This document shows, in pieces, positions 47,417-55,332 of a DNA stretch of 64,000 nt. The notes under the pieces are model-generated. The model had not been told where the DNA came from. It saw only the letters and a program-made list of their open reading frames with translations, and ran no database searches. The stretch comes from Oscillospiraceae bacterium (GTDB lineage: Bacteria; Bacillota; Clostridia; Oscillospirales; Ruminococcaceae): positions 101,190 to 165,189 of the forward strand of contig CABIZB010000005.1 of assembly GCA_902363145.1 (NCBI GenBank), written 5' to 3'. Numbering within the stretch: position 1 is the stretch's first letter; each line of letters opens with the position of its first letter. The position numbers were made by a program, and so were the translations under genes.

Positions 47417-48736
47417 ATGAAATACTATAAGCCCGAGATCGAATGTGCTCCCAGAAGCGAGCTGGAGGCTCTCCAGTCCTACCGTCTTTCCAGAACTGTA
47501 AGACGTGTTTATGAAAACGTAGCACCCTACCGCAAGAAAATGGACGAAGCAGGCGTTAAGCCCGAGGACATCAAGAGTATCGCAGACCTTCAGAAGCTTC
47601 CCTTTACCGTCAAGCAGGACCTGAGAGACAACTATCCTTACGGAATGTTCGCTTCCCCCATGAAGGACATTGTACGTATCCACGCAAGCTCAGGCACAAC
47701 AGGCAAGCAGACGGTCGTTGGCTACACAGCACATGATATTGATATGTGGGCTGAGTGCGCAGCAAGAGCGCTGGTATCCGTTGGCGGAACAAAGGACGAT
47801 TTCATTCACATTTCCTACGGCTACGGCCTTTTCACAGGCGGTCTTGGTCTCCACTACGGCGCTGAGAAGCTGGGTGCTACCGCTATTCCCGCTTCCGCAG
47901 GAAACAGCATGAGACAGCTCCAGTTGTTCAAGGATTTCGGTTCCTCTATCATCTGCATGACACCCTCATATGCTATCAGCCTTATCGAGCTTATGAAGGA
48001 AAACAACATCAGCAAGGACGAGTTCAAGCTCAAGGCAGGCGTTTTCGGCGCAGAGCCTTGGACTGAGGAGATGAGAAAGGAGATAGAGGCAGGTCTTGGC
48101 ATCAAGGCTTACGACATCTATGGACTTTCCGAGATAATGGGTCCCTCCGTTTCCTGCGAGTGCGAATGCCAGTGCGGTATGCACATCTGCGAGGATCACT
48201 TTATCCCCGAGATCATCGACCCCGATACACTTGAAGTTCTTCCCGCAGGTCAGCAGGGCGAGCTGGTATTCACCTGCATCACCAAGGAAGCACTTCCTCT
48301 TATCCGCTACAGAACAAGAGATATCGCTACTCTCGTTTACGACAAGTGCGAGTGCGGCAGAACCCTCGTAAGAATGCTGAAGCCTCAGGGCAGAACCGAC
48401 GATATGCTCATCATCAGAGGCGTTAACGTATTCCCCTCACAGATCGAGTCCGCTCTTCTCAGCGTTGACAGCAAGGCTACCAACTACTTCCTGGAGGTTG
48501 ACCGTGTCAATAACCTTGATACTCTTGAAGTTCAGGTCGAGATGAGAGAGGATATGTTCGGCGACGAGATCAAGACCCTTGAGGCTTACAAGAAGAAGGT
48601 CAAGGCTGCTATCGACTCCGCTATCGGCGTAGGCGTAAGCGTTAAGCTTGTGGAGCCTAAGACACTTGCACGCTCCACAGGCAAGGCAGTAAGAGTTAAC
48701 GACAAGCGTGCTATCAAGAACAAGTTTACAAAGTAA
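47417..48736 (+). CDS. paaK: Phenylacetate-CoA ligase
   Basis: 439 residues. AMP-binding P-loop [22 protein letters not shown], and C-terminal [21 protein letters not shown] typical of PaaK. It would link phenylacetate (or indoleacetate) and CoA, or make ATP-linked aryl acid in the reverse sense of the pathway. Its position after iorAB and before an ACT protein is a recurrent archaeal and clostridial arrangement. AGAGGAAAAT precedes ATG. Confidence 0.95.
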   Translation: MKYYKPEIECAPRSELEALQSYRLSRTVRRVYENVAPYRKKMDEAGVKPEDIKSIADLQKLPFTVKQDLRDNYPYGMFASPMKDIVRIHASSGTTGKQTVVGYTAHDIDMWAECAARALVSVGGTKDDFIHISYGYGLFTGGLGLHYGAEKLGATAIPASAGNSMRQLQLFKDFGSSIICMTPSYAISLIELMKENNISKDEFKLKAGVFGAEPWTEEMRKEIEAGLGIKAYDIYGLSEIMGPSVSCECECQCGMHICEDHFIPEIIDPDTLEVLPAGQQGELVFTCITKEALPLIRYRTRDIATLVYDKCECGRTLVRMLKPQGRTDDMLIIRGVNVFPSQIESALLSVDSKATNYFLEVDRVNNLDTLEVQVEMREDMFGDEIKTLEAYKKKVKAAIDSAIGVGVSVKLVEPKTLARSTGKAVRVNDKRAIKNKFTK

Positions 48737-48757
48737 TTTCATAAAGGAGCGCTGACT

Positions 48758-49186
48758 ATGTTTGTTGAACAGATTTCCGTTTTCGTTGAAAACAAGACAG
48801 GCAGACTTGCCGATGTTATGGCACTGCTCGGCAGAGAGGGCGTTGACGTAAAGGCTCTTACCGTTGCTGACACTGCTGATTTCGGTATTATCCGCCTTAT
48901 CGTAAACTCTCCCGAAAAGGCTCTGACGATCCTCAAGGACAATTCCTTTACCGCAAACATCACAGAGGTACTTGCGTTCTCCGTTTCCGACAAGCCCGGC
49001 GCACTTTACAGCGCTATGGAGGTGCTGAGAAAGGCTGATGTAAACATCAAGTACCTTTACGCTGTAACAGGTCAGTCTGCGGGAAATGCGGATTTCGTTA
49101 TCCGTGTATCGGACAATGACGCTGCTGCCAAGGCTCTCAGCGACGGCGGCTTTGCGCTTATTGACAAGGAAGAGATCTATAAGTAA
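48758..49186 (+). CDS. Two-ACT-domain amino acid-binding protein
   Basis: 142 residues made of two ACT domains (about 3-68, ISVFVENKTGRLADVMALL; and 71-140, FSVSDKPGALYSAMEVL). No catalytic domain, so probably a small regulator or allosteric sensor of the IorAB-PaaK pathway, likely binding an aromatic amino acid. AAAGGAG precedes ATG. Last gene before the operon terminator. Confidence 0.9.
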   Translation: MFVEQISVFVENKTGRLADVMALLGREGVDVKALTVADTADFGIIRLIVNSPEKALTILKDNSFTANITEVLAFSVSDKPGALYSAMEVLRKADVNIKYLYAVTGQSAGNADFVIRVSDNDAAAKALSDGGFALIDKEEIYK

Positions 49187-49240
49187 GAATTAGTATCAGA
49201 TGTTTATGACATCTGACGTGAAAATGTGATATTATAATAT

Positions 49241-49310
49241 AAGCCGCCTGACAGGCACGCTGTGCTCCAAAACGAAGTACAGCACAAAATGTCAGGCGGC
49301 TTTTTTATTT
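49241..49310 (+). terminator. Long-stem terminator of the ior-paaK operon
   Basis: AAGCCGCCTGACA pairs with TGTCAGGCGGCTT across a 45-nt interior that has its own GCTGTGCT/AGTACAGC stem; TTTTTTATTTT follows. A small CAGATGT/ACATCTG hairpin lies just upstream at 49197-49215. Confidence 0.85.
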
Positions 49311-49484
49311 TATGTGGAAAGATGATGGTTTTCTGCATGACTGTCTATACTGTTTCACTGAACAGCGGGGGACTGATCGGGCTTGTTTGCACGCAGGGCT
49401 TTTCGACCCTGCCGCAGACAAGCTTATATTCTTTATCCTTGCGGTGAAGTGCTTTACGGTAATGTGCGTTCGGGAAGATATTCG
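49311..49484. other. Short intergenic stretch, no convincing gene
   Basis: A 60-codon open stretch reads through from 49312 into the following terminator, with no ribosome site and no recognisable motif. I treat it as noncoding. Confidence 0.4.
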
Positions 49485-49529
49485 GAGATATAAAAAAGTG
49501 GCACGTAAAGTGTCACTTTTTTATATCTC
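49485..49529. terminator. Bidirectional terminator at the end of the XRE gene
   Basis: GGAGATATAAAAAAGTG pairs with CACTTTTTTATATCTCC around GCAC/GTGT; near-perfect and symmetrical. It overlaps the last codons of the minus-strand regulator. Confidence 0.85.
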
Positions 49530-49847
49530 CGATATTATTTTCAGAAGCTTTTCAAGCTTGGCTTTTTCTTCATCGGAAAGTTTGCCGATAAACTCGATAA
49601 GCTCCTGCTGCTTTTCGCTGAGGCTCCCCTGAGAAAGTCCACGCTTATTGTTGGTCAGCCCTGCGATATAATCAAGGCTTACGTTATAATATTTTGCAAG
49701 CATTATGGCACGTTCAAAGGGGATCTCGGCATTGCCCAATTCATATTTCCCGTAATGCTGAGATGAGGTGCCAAGGTAATCGGCAAGTTCCTGCTGTGTT
49801 TTATCGCAATCTTCACGCAAATCTTTTATCCTGTTATATTTAGCCAT
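49521..49847 (-). CDS. XRE-family transcriptional regulator
   Basis: 108 residues. N-terminal Cro/C1 helix-turn-helix (RIKDLREDCDKTQQELADYL, SSQHYGKYELGNAEIPFERA) and a charged C-terminal helix (SEKQQELIEFIGKLSDEEKAKLE). ATG 49847 with AGAGGTG upstream; a GTG three codons earlier overlaps that site. Divergent to the small-protein pair at 49968 across a 120-bp AT-rich region, so it may control them. Confidence 0.88.
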   Translation of the reverse strand: MAKYNRIKDLREDCDKTQQELADYLGTSSQHYGKYELGNAEIPFERAIMLAKYYNVSLDYIAGLTNNKRGLSQGSLSEKQQELIEFIGKLSDEEKAKLEKLLKIISEI

Positions 49848-49895
49848 ATGTGACACCTCTTTTTTGTTTATTGTACCACATTTGACTGAAAATTA

Positions 49896-49924
49896 TTGAC
49901 TTATGTGTCTGATTGAATTATAAT
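49896..49924 (+). promoter_or_regulatory. Promoter of the small-protein pair
   Basis: TTGACT (49896-49901), 17 bp, TATAAT (49919-49924). It lies in the divergent region shared with the XRE gene. Confidence 0.75.
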
Positions 49925-49967
49925 AAATTAAAGAGTGTTATATTAGGCACAATAAAGGAGGATAAAT

Positions 49968-50180
49968 ATGCCTGGAAAAATATGTCCCAAATGTCAAAAG
50001 GCAACTTTTTTTGAAACGCCAACAGGAAGAAAGTGTACTAATCCGCAATGCAATTTTGAGATGATTATTCCCGCAAATGACGGAAAAGGCGGAAAGGGTA
50101 CAAGGTGTGCAAGGTGCGGCAGAAATACGGTGTTTAATAATGTGTGCCGAAATCCTGCATGCGGCGCAAGATATAAATAA
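49968..50180 (+). CDS. Small double zinc-ribbon protein
   Basis: 70 residues with two zinc-ribbon-like modules: CPKC with CTNPQC, then CARC with CRNPAC. Eight Cys in four pairs strongly suggest two zinc ions. A Gly/Lys linker (NDGKGGKGTR) separates the modules. AAAGGAGG precedes ATG. First of two genes with the hydrophobic protein 18 bp downstream; function unknown, nucleic-acid or protein binding possible. Confidence 0.78.
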   Translation: MPGKICPKCQKATFFETPTGRKCTNPQCNFEMIIPANDGKGGKGTRCARCGRNTVFNNVCRNPACGARYK

Positions 50181-50197
50181 ATGAAAGGCTGATTATT

Positions 50198-50554
50198 ATG
50201 ACTGATGAGCAAAAGGCAAAATGTCATGTAGCGATTCATACAGCGAGTGCCGCTGCGGCAGCTGTTGGAGGAGGTTTAGCACAGATACCGGGAAGCGATA
50301 ATGTGGTGCTCACTCCAATACAGCTGACCATGACTATAGCCTTGGGAAAAGTTTTTGGCAAATCATTAAGTGATAGCACGGCGCTTGCAGCAATCGGTTC
50401 AGTTGCCGCATCTACTGTAGGAAGAACTGTATCACAGGTTCTGATTGGTTGGGTGCCTGGAATAGGTAATGTGATAAACGCTACAACAGCAGCTTCGATA
50501 ACAGAAGCTTTAGGATGGGCTATAGCAAATGAATTTGATAAGGGTAATTTTTAA
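50198..50554 (+). CDS. Small Ala/Gly-rich hydrophobic protein, DUF697-like
   Basis: 118 residues. Two hydrophobic, Ala/Gly-rich segments (about 11-55 and 62-105) with the pattern IPGSDNVVLTPIQLTMTIALGKVFG, reminiscent of the membrane region of GTPase-linked DUF697 proteins; no GTPase domain is present. No signal peptide. AAAGGCTG precedes ATG. Encoded with the zinc-ribbon protein and apparently under a divergent XRE regulator. Could insert into membranes; role unknown. Confidence 0.65.
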   Translation: MTDEQKAKCHVAIHTASAAAAAVGGGLAQIPGSDNVVLTPIQLTMTIALGKVFGKSLSDSTALAAIGSVAASTVGRTVSQVLIGWVPGIGNVINATTAASITEALGWAIANEFDKGNF

Positions 50555-50572
50555 GTAAATATTCTAAGTGAC

Positions 50573-50613
50573 AAAAAATCGGCGTATCTCAAACGAGATA
50601 CGCCGTAATTTTT
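50573..50613. terminator. Bidirectional terminator (small-protein pair and fba)
   Basis: CGGCGTATCTC and GAGATACGCCG, perfect 11-bp stem with a 4-nt loop, A-tract before and T-tract after. Confidence 0.92.
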
Positions 50614-50627
50614 ATGCTTAGATCCGA

Positions 50628-51497
50628 TTAAGCCTTGCCAACGGAGCCGAAAGTAGTGATCTTCTCGGCAACCTTTGCCTTGATAGCTTCGAAACCGGGG
50701 TTGAGGAGCTTTCTGGGGTCGAAGCCCTTGCCCTGAAGGTCCTTGCCCTCTTCGATGTACTTTCTGGTAGCTTCCTGGAATACCAGCTGGCACTCGGTGT
50801 TAACGTTGATCTTTGCAACGCCGAGAGAAATTGCCTTCTGGATCATGTCGTCAGGGATACCTGTGCCGCCGTGAAGTACGAGAGGCATATCGCCGGTCTT
50901 AGCCTTGATTGCTTCGAGAACGTCGAAACGGAGGCCGGGCCAGTTTGCGGGATACTTGCCGTGGATATTGCCGATACCTGCTGCGAGCATTGTTACGCCA
51001 AGGTCTGCAACAGCCTTGCACTCGTCGGGATCAGCGCACTCGCCCATACCAACTACGCCGTCTTCTTCGCCGCCGATGGAACCAACCTCAGCCTCGAGGG
51101 AGAGACCGAGAACGTCGCAGGTGTGAACAAGAGCAGTGGTCTTTTCAATGTTCTCAGCGATAGGATAGTGAGAACCATCGAACATGATGGAAGAGAAGCC
51201 TGCGTTGATGCAAGCCTTTGCTCCCTCAAAGGTACCGTGGTCGAGGTGAAGAGCAACAGGAACAGTGATGTCCAGGCTGTCCATCATAGCGCTTACCATA
51301 GCCTCTACGGTCTTGAAACCGCACATATATTTACCAGCGCCTTCGGAAACACCGAGGATAACAGGAGCCTTGAGTTCCTGAACAGTCTGAAGTACAGCCT
51401 TTGTCCATTCAAGGTTGTTGATGTTGATCTGAGCAACAGCATACTTGCCGTCACGTGCTTTGATGAGCATGTCCTTAGCGGAAACTAATCTTGACAT
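50628..51497 (-). CDS. fba: Class II fructose-bisphosphate aldolase
   Basis: 289 residues. Zinc-ligand and active-site motifs: HLDHG, GFSSIMFDGSH, EAEVGSIGG, HGGTGIP and INVNTE. Cleaves fructose-1,6-bisphosphate in glycolysis; members of this group may also act on tagatose-bisphosphate. GGAGGT precedes ATG. Single gene with its own promoter. Confidence 0.95.
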   Translation of the reverse strand: MSRLVSAKDMLIKARDGKYAVAQININNLEWTKAVLQTVQELKAPVILGVSEGAGKYMCGFKTVEAMVSAMMDSLDITVPVALHLDHGTFEGAKACINAGFSSIMFDGSHYPIAENIEKTTALVHTCDVLGLSLEAEVGSIGGEEDGVVGMGECADPDECKAVADLGVTMLAAGIGNIHGKYPANWPGLRFDVLEAIKAKTGDMPLVLHGGTGIPDDMIQKAISLGVAKINVNTECQLVFQEATRKYIEEGKDLQGKGFDPRKLLNPGFEAIKAKVAEKITTFGSVGKA

Positions 51498-51549
51498 TAT
51501 ATTATACCTCCAAGCTTATTATGCGGTTAGACACCGCTTCTGTATTTTT

Positions 51550-51578
51550 ATTATACTCTATTTTTTTATTTTTTGCAA
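51550..51578 (-). promoter_or_regulatory. fba promoter
   Basis: Minus strand TTGCAA (51578-51573), 17 bp, TATAAT (51555-51550). The remaining gap to agrB (51579-51837) is AT-rich and shows no gene. Confidence 0.75.
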
Positions 51579-51837
51579 TAGTTTCCGAGCAATTTTTCTG
51601 ATTTTTCCGCAGATGAACACAATATTCTCTGAAATACCCGGATAGGGTCTGAATATGTACCTTAAATATATACAATAAAATCATATATTATTTGTACAAA
51701 AAAGATATTTTTATTGAATGCGACATAATATTGCATTAACTGACTTTTTTCGACAAAAGTAGTGCTTTTTCGCTGTTGCACAAAAGGAAAATTATGGATA
51801 TAATTATAACAAGATAAGCGGAAGGAAGGGAGAAAAG

Positions 51838-52407
51838 ATGCTCGAAAGGCTCTCAAACAGGCTTGCGGACAAGCTTCTCAGCGAAAAGCTCATATCCGAG
51901 TCAGAGCGGGATATCTACGCTTACGGCATGGAGCTGTTTCTGCTGAGGGTCGTCTTTTACTCTGTTATCCTGCTGACTGCCATTGTGACGGATACGCTTT
52001 TTATAGGTGCGGTGTTCTCGATCGTTTACCTGTCCCTGCGACAATATGCGGGCGGATATCACTGCAAAACTCCTATGAGATGTATGGCGGTATCGCTCAT
52101 ATTGTATCTGGCGGTGGTAATGGTGTGCAGAGCGGATATAGGAGCGCTGAGACCTGTTCTGGCGGTCGTTGATGCGGCTGCGTTTGCGGTCATAGCAGTC
52201 TTTTCTCCCTCAGAAAGCGAAAATAACCCACTTACCGATGAGGAAAAGGTCATTTACCGCAAAAAGGCAGTTATACTCGCAGCTGCGTATCTGCTGATAG
52301 GTGCGGCGGCTTTCATCTTTGGGTATGACGCTGTATTCTTCCCTTTATCATGTTCATTTGCGGCGGTTGCCGCATTGATGACGGTCAATCTCAGAAAGTT
52401 TTCCTGA
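51838..52407 (+). CDS. agrB: AgrB-type autoinducer-processing membrane peptidase
   Basis: 189 residues. The cysteine-peptidase dyad H75 (GGYHCKT) and C82 keeps the H-x6-C spacing of AgrB. About five to six membrane helices follow the N-terminal amphipathic segment. It cleaves the AgrD C-terminus and forms the cyclic thiolactone. The start ATG has GAAGGAAGGGAG upstream. agrD follows 47 bp downstream. No AgrC/AgrA pair is adjacent. Confidence 0.93.
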   Translation: MLERLSNRLADKLLSEKLISESERDIYAYGMELFLLRVVFYSVILLTAIVTDTLFIGAVFSIVYLSLRQYAGGYHCKTPMRCMAVSLILYLAVVMVCRADIGALRPVLAVVDAAAFAVIAVFSPSESENNPLTDEEKVIYRKKAVILAAAYLLIGAAAFIFGYDAVFFPLSCSFAAVAALMTVNLRKFS

Positions 52408-52454
52408 TACAGGCTTGCTGAGGACACAATTTTATTTTACAGGAGGAAAAAATT

Positions 52455-52586
52455 ATGAAAAAGACACTTCTCAAGATCGCTGCAAAGGCTGCTGAAAAGA
52501 GCGCAGTAAAATCCGCTAACACTGCTTGCCTGGTATTTACATATCAGCCCAAGGCTCCCAAGGGCATCAAGTCCTTCAAGAAGTAA
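52455..52586 (+). CDS. agrD: AgrD-type cyclic lactone autoinducer precursor
   Basis: 43 residues. An amphipathic Lys/Ala-rich N-terminal helix (KKTLLKIAAKAAEKSAVKSA) leads to TACLVFTYQPKAP and a basic tail. The layout matches clostridial AgrD, in which C. perfringens carries SACLWFT followed by xQPEEP. The likely mature signal is a five-residue ring C-L-V-F-T with Cys25 joined to Thr29. AGGAGG precedes ATG 52455. Too short for usual gene calling, but strongly supported by its position right after agrB. Confidence 0.92.
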   Translation: MKKTLLKIAAKAAEKSAVKSANTACLVFTYQPKAPKGIKSFKK

Positions 52587-52600
52587 GTTCTGACGGATAA

Positions 52601-52637
52601 AAAAGAGGCTGTTGCACAGGTTGCAGCAGCCTTTTTT
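52601..52637 (+). terminator. agrBD terminator
   Basis: AGGCTGTTGCA pairs with TGCAGCAGCCT, then TTTTTT. Confidence 0.92.
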
Positions 52638-53009
52638 AGTATGCGGGCAAACGAAAAAATCAGCACAAATAAACACAAAGGTAAAGGGTTTAGGTCAAGC
52701 CTTTTTCCCGAAAGGCTTGCGGGTGTCCAGAGGGCAGAGCCATTTGGTCGCTGTTGCCGCAGTGGTAAACTACGTTTACCTGCGAAATCCGTTTGCTGAC
52801 GTCAGAACTGATTAAACCGTTAGCAGACAGATAAATAATCACCAAAGCCGCCTGCACTGTAATTTCAAAAACTTGCAAAACAATGGTTTTACTTCAAACA
52901 AATCAAAAACATTTTCATGCAGGCGGCTTGAAACCAAGAGTCGTTCCGTCAGGAATGGCGATTTTGGTTTCCGCCGTAAGGCGTAGGTAAGGACAAAATA
53001 ATAAAACAA
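52638..53009. other. Structured noncoding region with several hairpins
   Basis: No credible gene. Hairpins: CAAGCCTTT/AAAGGCTTG (52696-52719), GGTAAAC/GTTTACC (52764-52780), a wide pair GCCGCCTGCA/TGCAGGCGGC (52847-52927) and GAAACCAA/TTGGTTTC (52930-52971). The first part looks like low-conservation intergenic repeat debris; a structured RNA cannot be excluded. Confidence 0.5.
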
Positions 53010-53045
53010 AGGGCTGTTACAGCTTAACACCGTAACAGCCCTATT
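53010..53045. terminator. Terminator-like stem
   Basis: GGGCTGTTAC and GTAACAGCCC, perfect 10-bp stem with an 11-nt loop. It lies at the 3' end of the minus-strand pnuC fragment; an A-rich flank supplies the U-tract on that strand. Confidence 0.75.
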
Positions 53046-53049
53046 TATA

Positions 53050-53267
53050 TTACAACGCCTGCTGAAGCTCACGCTTTTTCCAGCTTACAAAGCCATACAT
53101 ATCATTAAGGAAAAATATAATAAAATTCACCGCTACAGGCAGATATGACGGGTCTTTCAGCGCAGCCAGCACCCAGAGAACGATAAGCGCAATGTCATTT
53201 GCAGCATAGCCCAGCGCATAATACGAGGAGCGGAGCATGGTGAGGGCTGCGGCAAGGAAGCTTGACG
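53050..53267 (-). pseudogene. C-terminal fragment of a PnuC-type vitamin/nicotinamide riboside transporter
   Basis: About 70 codons. LRSSYYALGYAANDIALIVL and FIIFFLNDMYGFVSWKK match the end of PnuC-family transporters, whose full length is over 200 residues. In frame, coding similarity extends upstream to about 53267 where a TAA blocks it; a family 2 repeat begins 18 bp further. The N-terminal two thirds are missing, so this is a remnant probably cut by the repeat insertion or a linked deletion. Confidence 0.7.
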
Positions 53268-53284
53268 AAGAATGGGCTTATTTC

Positions 53285-53323
53285 AGCCGAGGATTTGTCT
53301 ATAGGTTGATTGAGGATTAGTAT
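53285..53323 (-). repeat. Partial palindromic repeat, family 2, copy F
   Basis: On the minus strand it begins ATACTAATCCTCAATCAACC and continues CTATAGACAAATCC, matching copy E (23634) with only a few differences; the distal half is absent. It lies between a ribosome-like AAGGAG and the pnuC fragment. Confidence 0.75.
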
Positions 53324-53353
53324 TACACTCCTTAGATCTTTTTAAAATTGAAT

Positions 53354-53413
53354 TTAATGATCTGAGGCTGTGCGGCGGTCAAGTATAGGGATAGTTCTTC
53401 GGTTTAAAGTCAT
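53354..53413 (-). CDS. Possible 19-codon leader ORF
   Basis: Starts ATG 53413 with AAAGGAG 7 nt upstream and ends TAA 53354. A minus-strand promoter-like pair, TTGACA (53469-53464) and TGTATT 17 bp away, lies upstream. It sits ahead of a second AAGGAG that abuts repeat F and the pnuC fragment, so it may be the leader of the disrupted gene. Basic, Arg-rich peptide with no recognised function. Confidence 0.3.
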   Translation of the reverse strand: MTLNRRTIPILDRRTASDH

Positions 53414-53484
53414 GATATTCTCCTTTTCATCAACTTAAAAAATACATCACGTCAGATCGGGCGTGTCAACAGAAATCCGATTTA

Positions 53485-53513
53485 TTGACATCAGCGCCGC
53501 ACTTTGCTATAAT
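53485..53513 (+). promoter_or_regulatory. Promoter of the hydrolase-XRE/AbrB operon
   Basis: TTGACA (53485-53490), 17 bp, TATAAT (53508-53513). Its -35 faces the -35 of the minus-strand promoter-like pair. Confidence 0.85.
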
Positions 53514-53625
53514 TAGTGCAACCAAAGCTTACAAAAATCGGATAAATATGTAAAGTGTGTATGGTTGATATGCAGGCGGGACGATAGTACAATTATCATA
53601 AGAGCTTTTCCGAAAGGGGTATTAT

Positions 53626-54690
53626 ATGAAAAAGGTTATGATGATTGTACTGATAATTCTTGCGGTACTGATAGTTATTGCTGCGGCGTGCTTTGGCGGG
53701 TATTGCTATAAAAATCTGCACTGGTATGACAGGTATGAAAAGGCGCTGAAGTCGGTGAATGCTGTTGAAAAGCAGTTCACGCTGCCGTCGGGCAGGGTGA
53801 TAAATTACGGGGAGGTCGAAAATGACAAGCCCCCGCTGCTGCTTATCCACGGTCAGATGAGCATATGGCAGGACTATGCCCTTGTTATGCCCGAGCTTTC
53901 AAAAAAGTGGCACATTTATGCGGTTGATGTGTATGGTCACGGCGGCTCTTCACATGATGAGAGCCTTTATTATCTGGACGTGAACGGCGATGATATCATT
54001 ACCTTCATAAACGAGGTCATAGGCGAAAAGACCGTTGTGGCAGGTCATTCAAACGGAGCGCTGACGGCGGCTTACATTGCGGCATACGGCGGTGAAAATA
54101 TTGCCGGAGCTGTGCTGGAGGATCCGCCTGTTTTCTCCGTTGAGGGCGAGGGCTGGGAGAACAGCTTTGCTTATCTTGACACCTACAAGCCTCTTCATGA
54201 CTATGACCTGTCGGACAAGTCGGAGTGCTGGGAAGCATATTATCTGCGGCACTGCTACTGGGGGCAGCTTTATATGAAGGACAGTATGCCCTCCATAGCG
54301 GACTATGCTCAGAAATATCATGAGAAGCACCCTGACGAGGCTGTGAAGATATTTTTCATGCCCTCCACCGTGTGGAATGTGTTTGAGTATGCCAGACATT
54401 ATGACCATGCCTACGGCGAGCATTTCTATGACTTATCATGGAACCACGGCTATTCCCACAGCAGGATACTTTCGGATATAAAAGTGCCGTGCGTATATAT
54501 CCACGCCAAGGAAAGCATTGCGGACACAGGTGTATATCTCTGCGCCGCTTCTGCTGAGCAGGCAAACAGGGCTGCGGGATACATAGAAAACTGCACATTT
54601 ATCGAGACGGAGACCGGCGACCATGTGATACATACCGTTCACAGCAGGGAATATATCGACGCTGTGAACAGTCTTTCGGAAAAGGAATGA
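53626..54690 (+). CDS. Membrane-anchored alpha/beta hydrolase
   Basis: 354 residues. One N-terminal membrane helix (about 4-26) places the enzyme at the outer face or as a lipid-like anchor. Alpha/beta fold: LLLIHGQMSIWQDY (oxyanion loop), nucleophile Ser in GHSNGAL, catalytic His in GDHVIH near the C-terminus. An unusual cap with many Tyr and Trp lies between. GAAAGGGG precedes ATG. It is 4 bp before a regulator gene and probably co-transcribed. Substrate unknown. Confidence 0.85.
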   Translation: MKKVMMIVLIILAVLIVIAAACFGGYCYKNLHWYDRYEKALKSVNAVEKQFTLPSGRVINYGEVENDKPPLLLIHGQMSIWQDYALVMPELSKKWHIYAVDVYGHGGSSHDESLYYLDVNGDDIITFINEVIGEKTVVAGHSNGALTAAYIAAYGGENIAGAVLEDPPVFSVEGEGWENSFAYLDTYKPLHDYDLSDKSECWEAYYLRHCYWGQLYMKDSMPSIADYAQKYHEKHPDEAVKIFFMPSTVWNVFEYARHYDHAYGEHFYDLSWNHGYSHSRILSDIKVPCVYIHAKESIADTGVYLCAASAEQANRAAGYIENCTFIETETGDHVIHTVHSREYIDAVNSLSEKE

Positions 54691-54694
54691 TGTT

Positions 54695-55132
54695 ATGCTT
54701 AGTAAAAATCTTGCGGTGCTTAGAGATCTTCACGGGCTTTCCCAGGAGGAAGCGGCGGAGATAGTGGGCATTTCCCGTCAGGCGTATGCCAAGTGGGAAA
54801 AGGGCGAGACTGTACCTGATGTGGAAAAGTGCGCATTGCTGGCGGAATATTACGGAACTACGGTGGATTCGCTGCTTAATTTCAGGACAGAGCAGGAGGG
54901 CATGACCATTGCTCCCGCACCCAAGGGCAAGCACATCTGGGGTACGGTGACTGTCAGCGAGCGTGGGCAGATAGTGATACCCAAGGCGGCACGGGAGCTG
55001 TTCGGCATAAAAAGCGGCGACAGGCTTGTGGTGCTGGGCGATGATGCTCAGGGTATTGCTCTTATGAGGGCTGAGGATTTTGAGCGCAGCATGAATGAGA
55101 TGCTTGCTGCGGCAGGGAAGAAGTGCGAGTGA
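54695..55132 (+). CDS. XRE-AbrB two-domain DNA-binding regulator
   Basis: 145 residues. XRE helix-turn-helix at 5-60 (LRDLHGLSQEEAAEIVGISRQAYAKWEKGE) and an AbrB/SpoVT swapped-hairpin at about 82-125 (VTVSERGQIVIPKAARELFGIKSGDRLVVL). Two DNA-binding domains in one chain are known in Clostridia. GGAATGATG lies before ATG; overlaps the transcript of the hydrolase. Possibly regulates that operon. Confidence 0.92.
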   Translation: MLSKNLAVLRDLHGLSQEEAAEIVGISRQAYAKWEKGETVPDVEKCALLAEYYGTTVDSLLNFRTEQEGMTIAPAPKGKHIWGTVTVSERGQIVIPKAARELFGIKSGDRLVVLGDDAQGIALMRAEDFERSMNEMLAAAGKKCE

Positions 55133-55182
55133 GGGCTTTATAAAAACTTTTCAGGGTTATGAGTGGTCCTTGTCGCAGAGTT

Positions 55183-55285
55183 ATACTAATCACCAATAAA
55201 ACTATAGACAAAAAATCATCGCATAATCCATATACGCAAGATTATGCGATGATTTTTTGTATAGTTTTTAATTGGTGCTTAGTAT
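55183..55285 (-). repeat. 103-bp palindromic repeat, family 1, copy C
   Basis: Reverse orientation to A and B; long inner arms ATCATCGCATAATC and GATTATGCGATGAT are perfect here. It lies between convergent genes, next to a terminator. Confidence 0.87.
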
Positions 55286-55322
55286 GAAAAAGGCTGCTGC
55301 ATCTGGTGCAACAGCCTTTTAC
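55286..55322. terminator. Bidirectional terminator (XRE-AbrB and DHHW genes)
   Basis: AAAAGGCTGCTGCA pairs with TGCAACAGCCTTTT. Confidence 0.9.
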
Positions 55323-55332
55323 TTTTATTGGC

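Noticed and set aside
49312-49632. 106-codon frame after the ior-paaK terminator
   Set aside because: It runs through a strong bidirectional terminator and into the XRE gene on the other strand, with no ribosome site.
52612-52815. 67-codon frame after agrD
   Set aside because: It starts inside the agrBD terminator and covers hairpin-rich repeat-like DNA.
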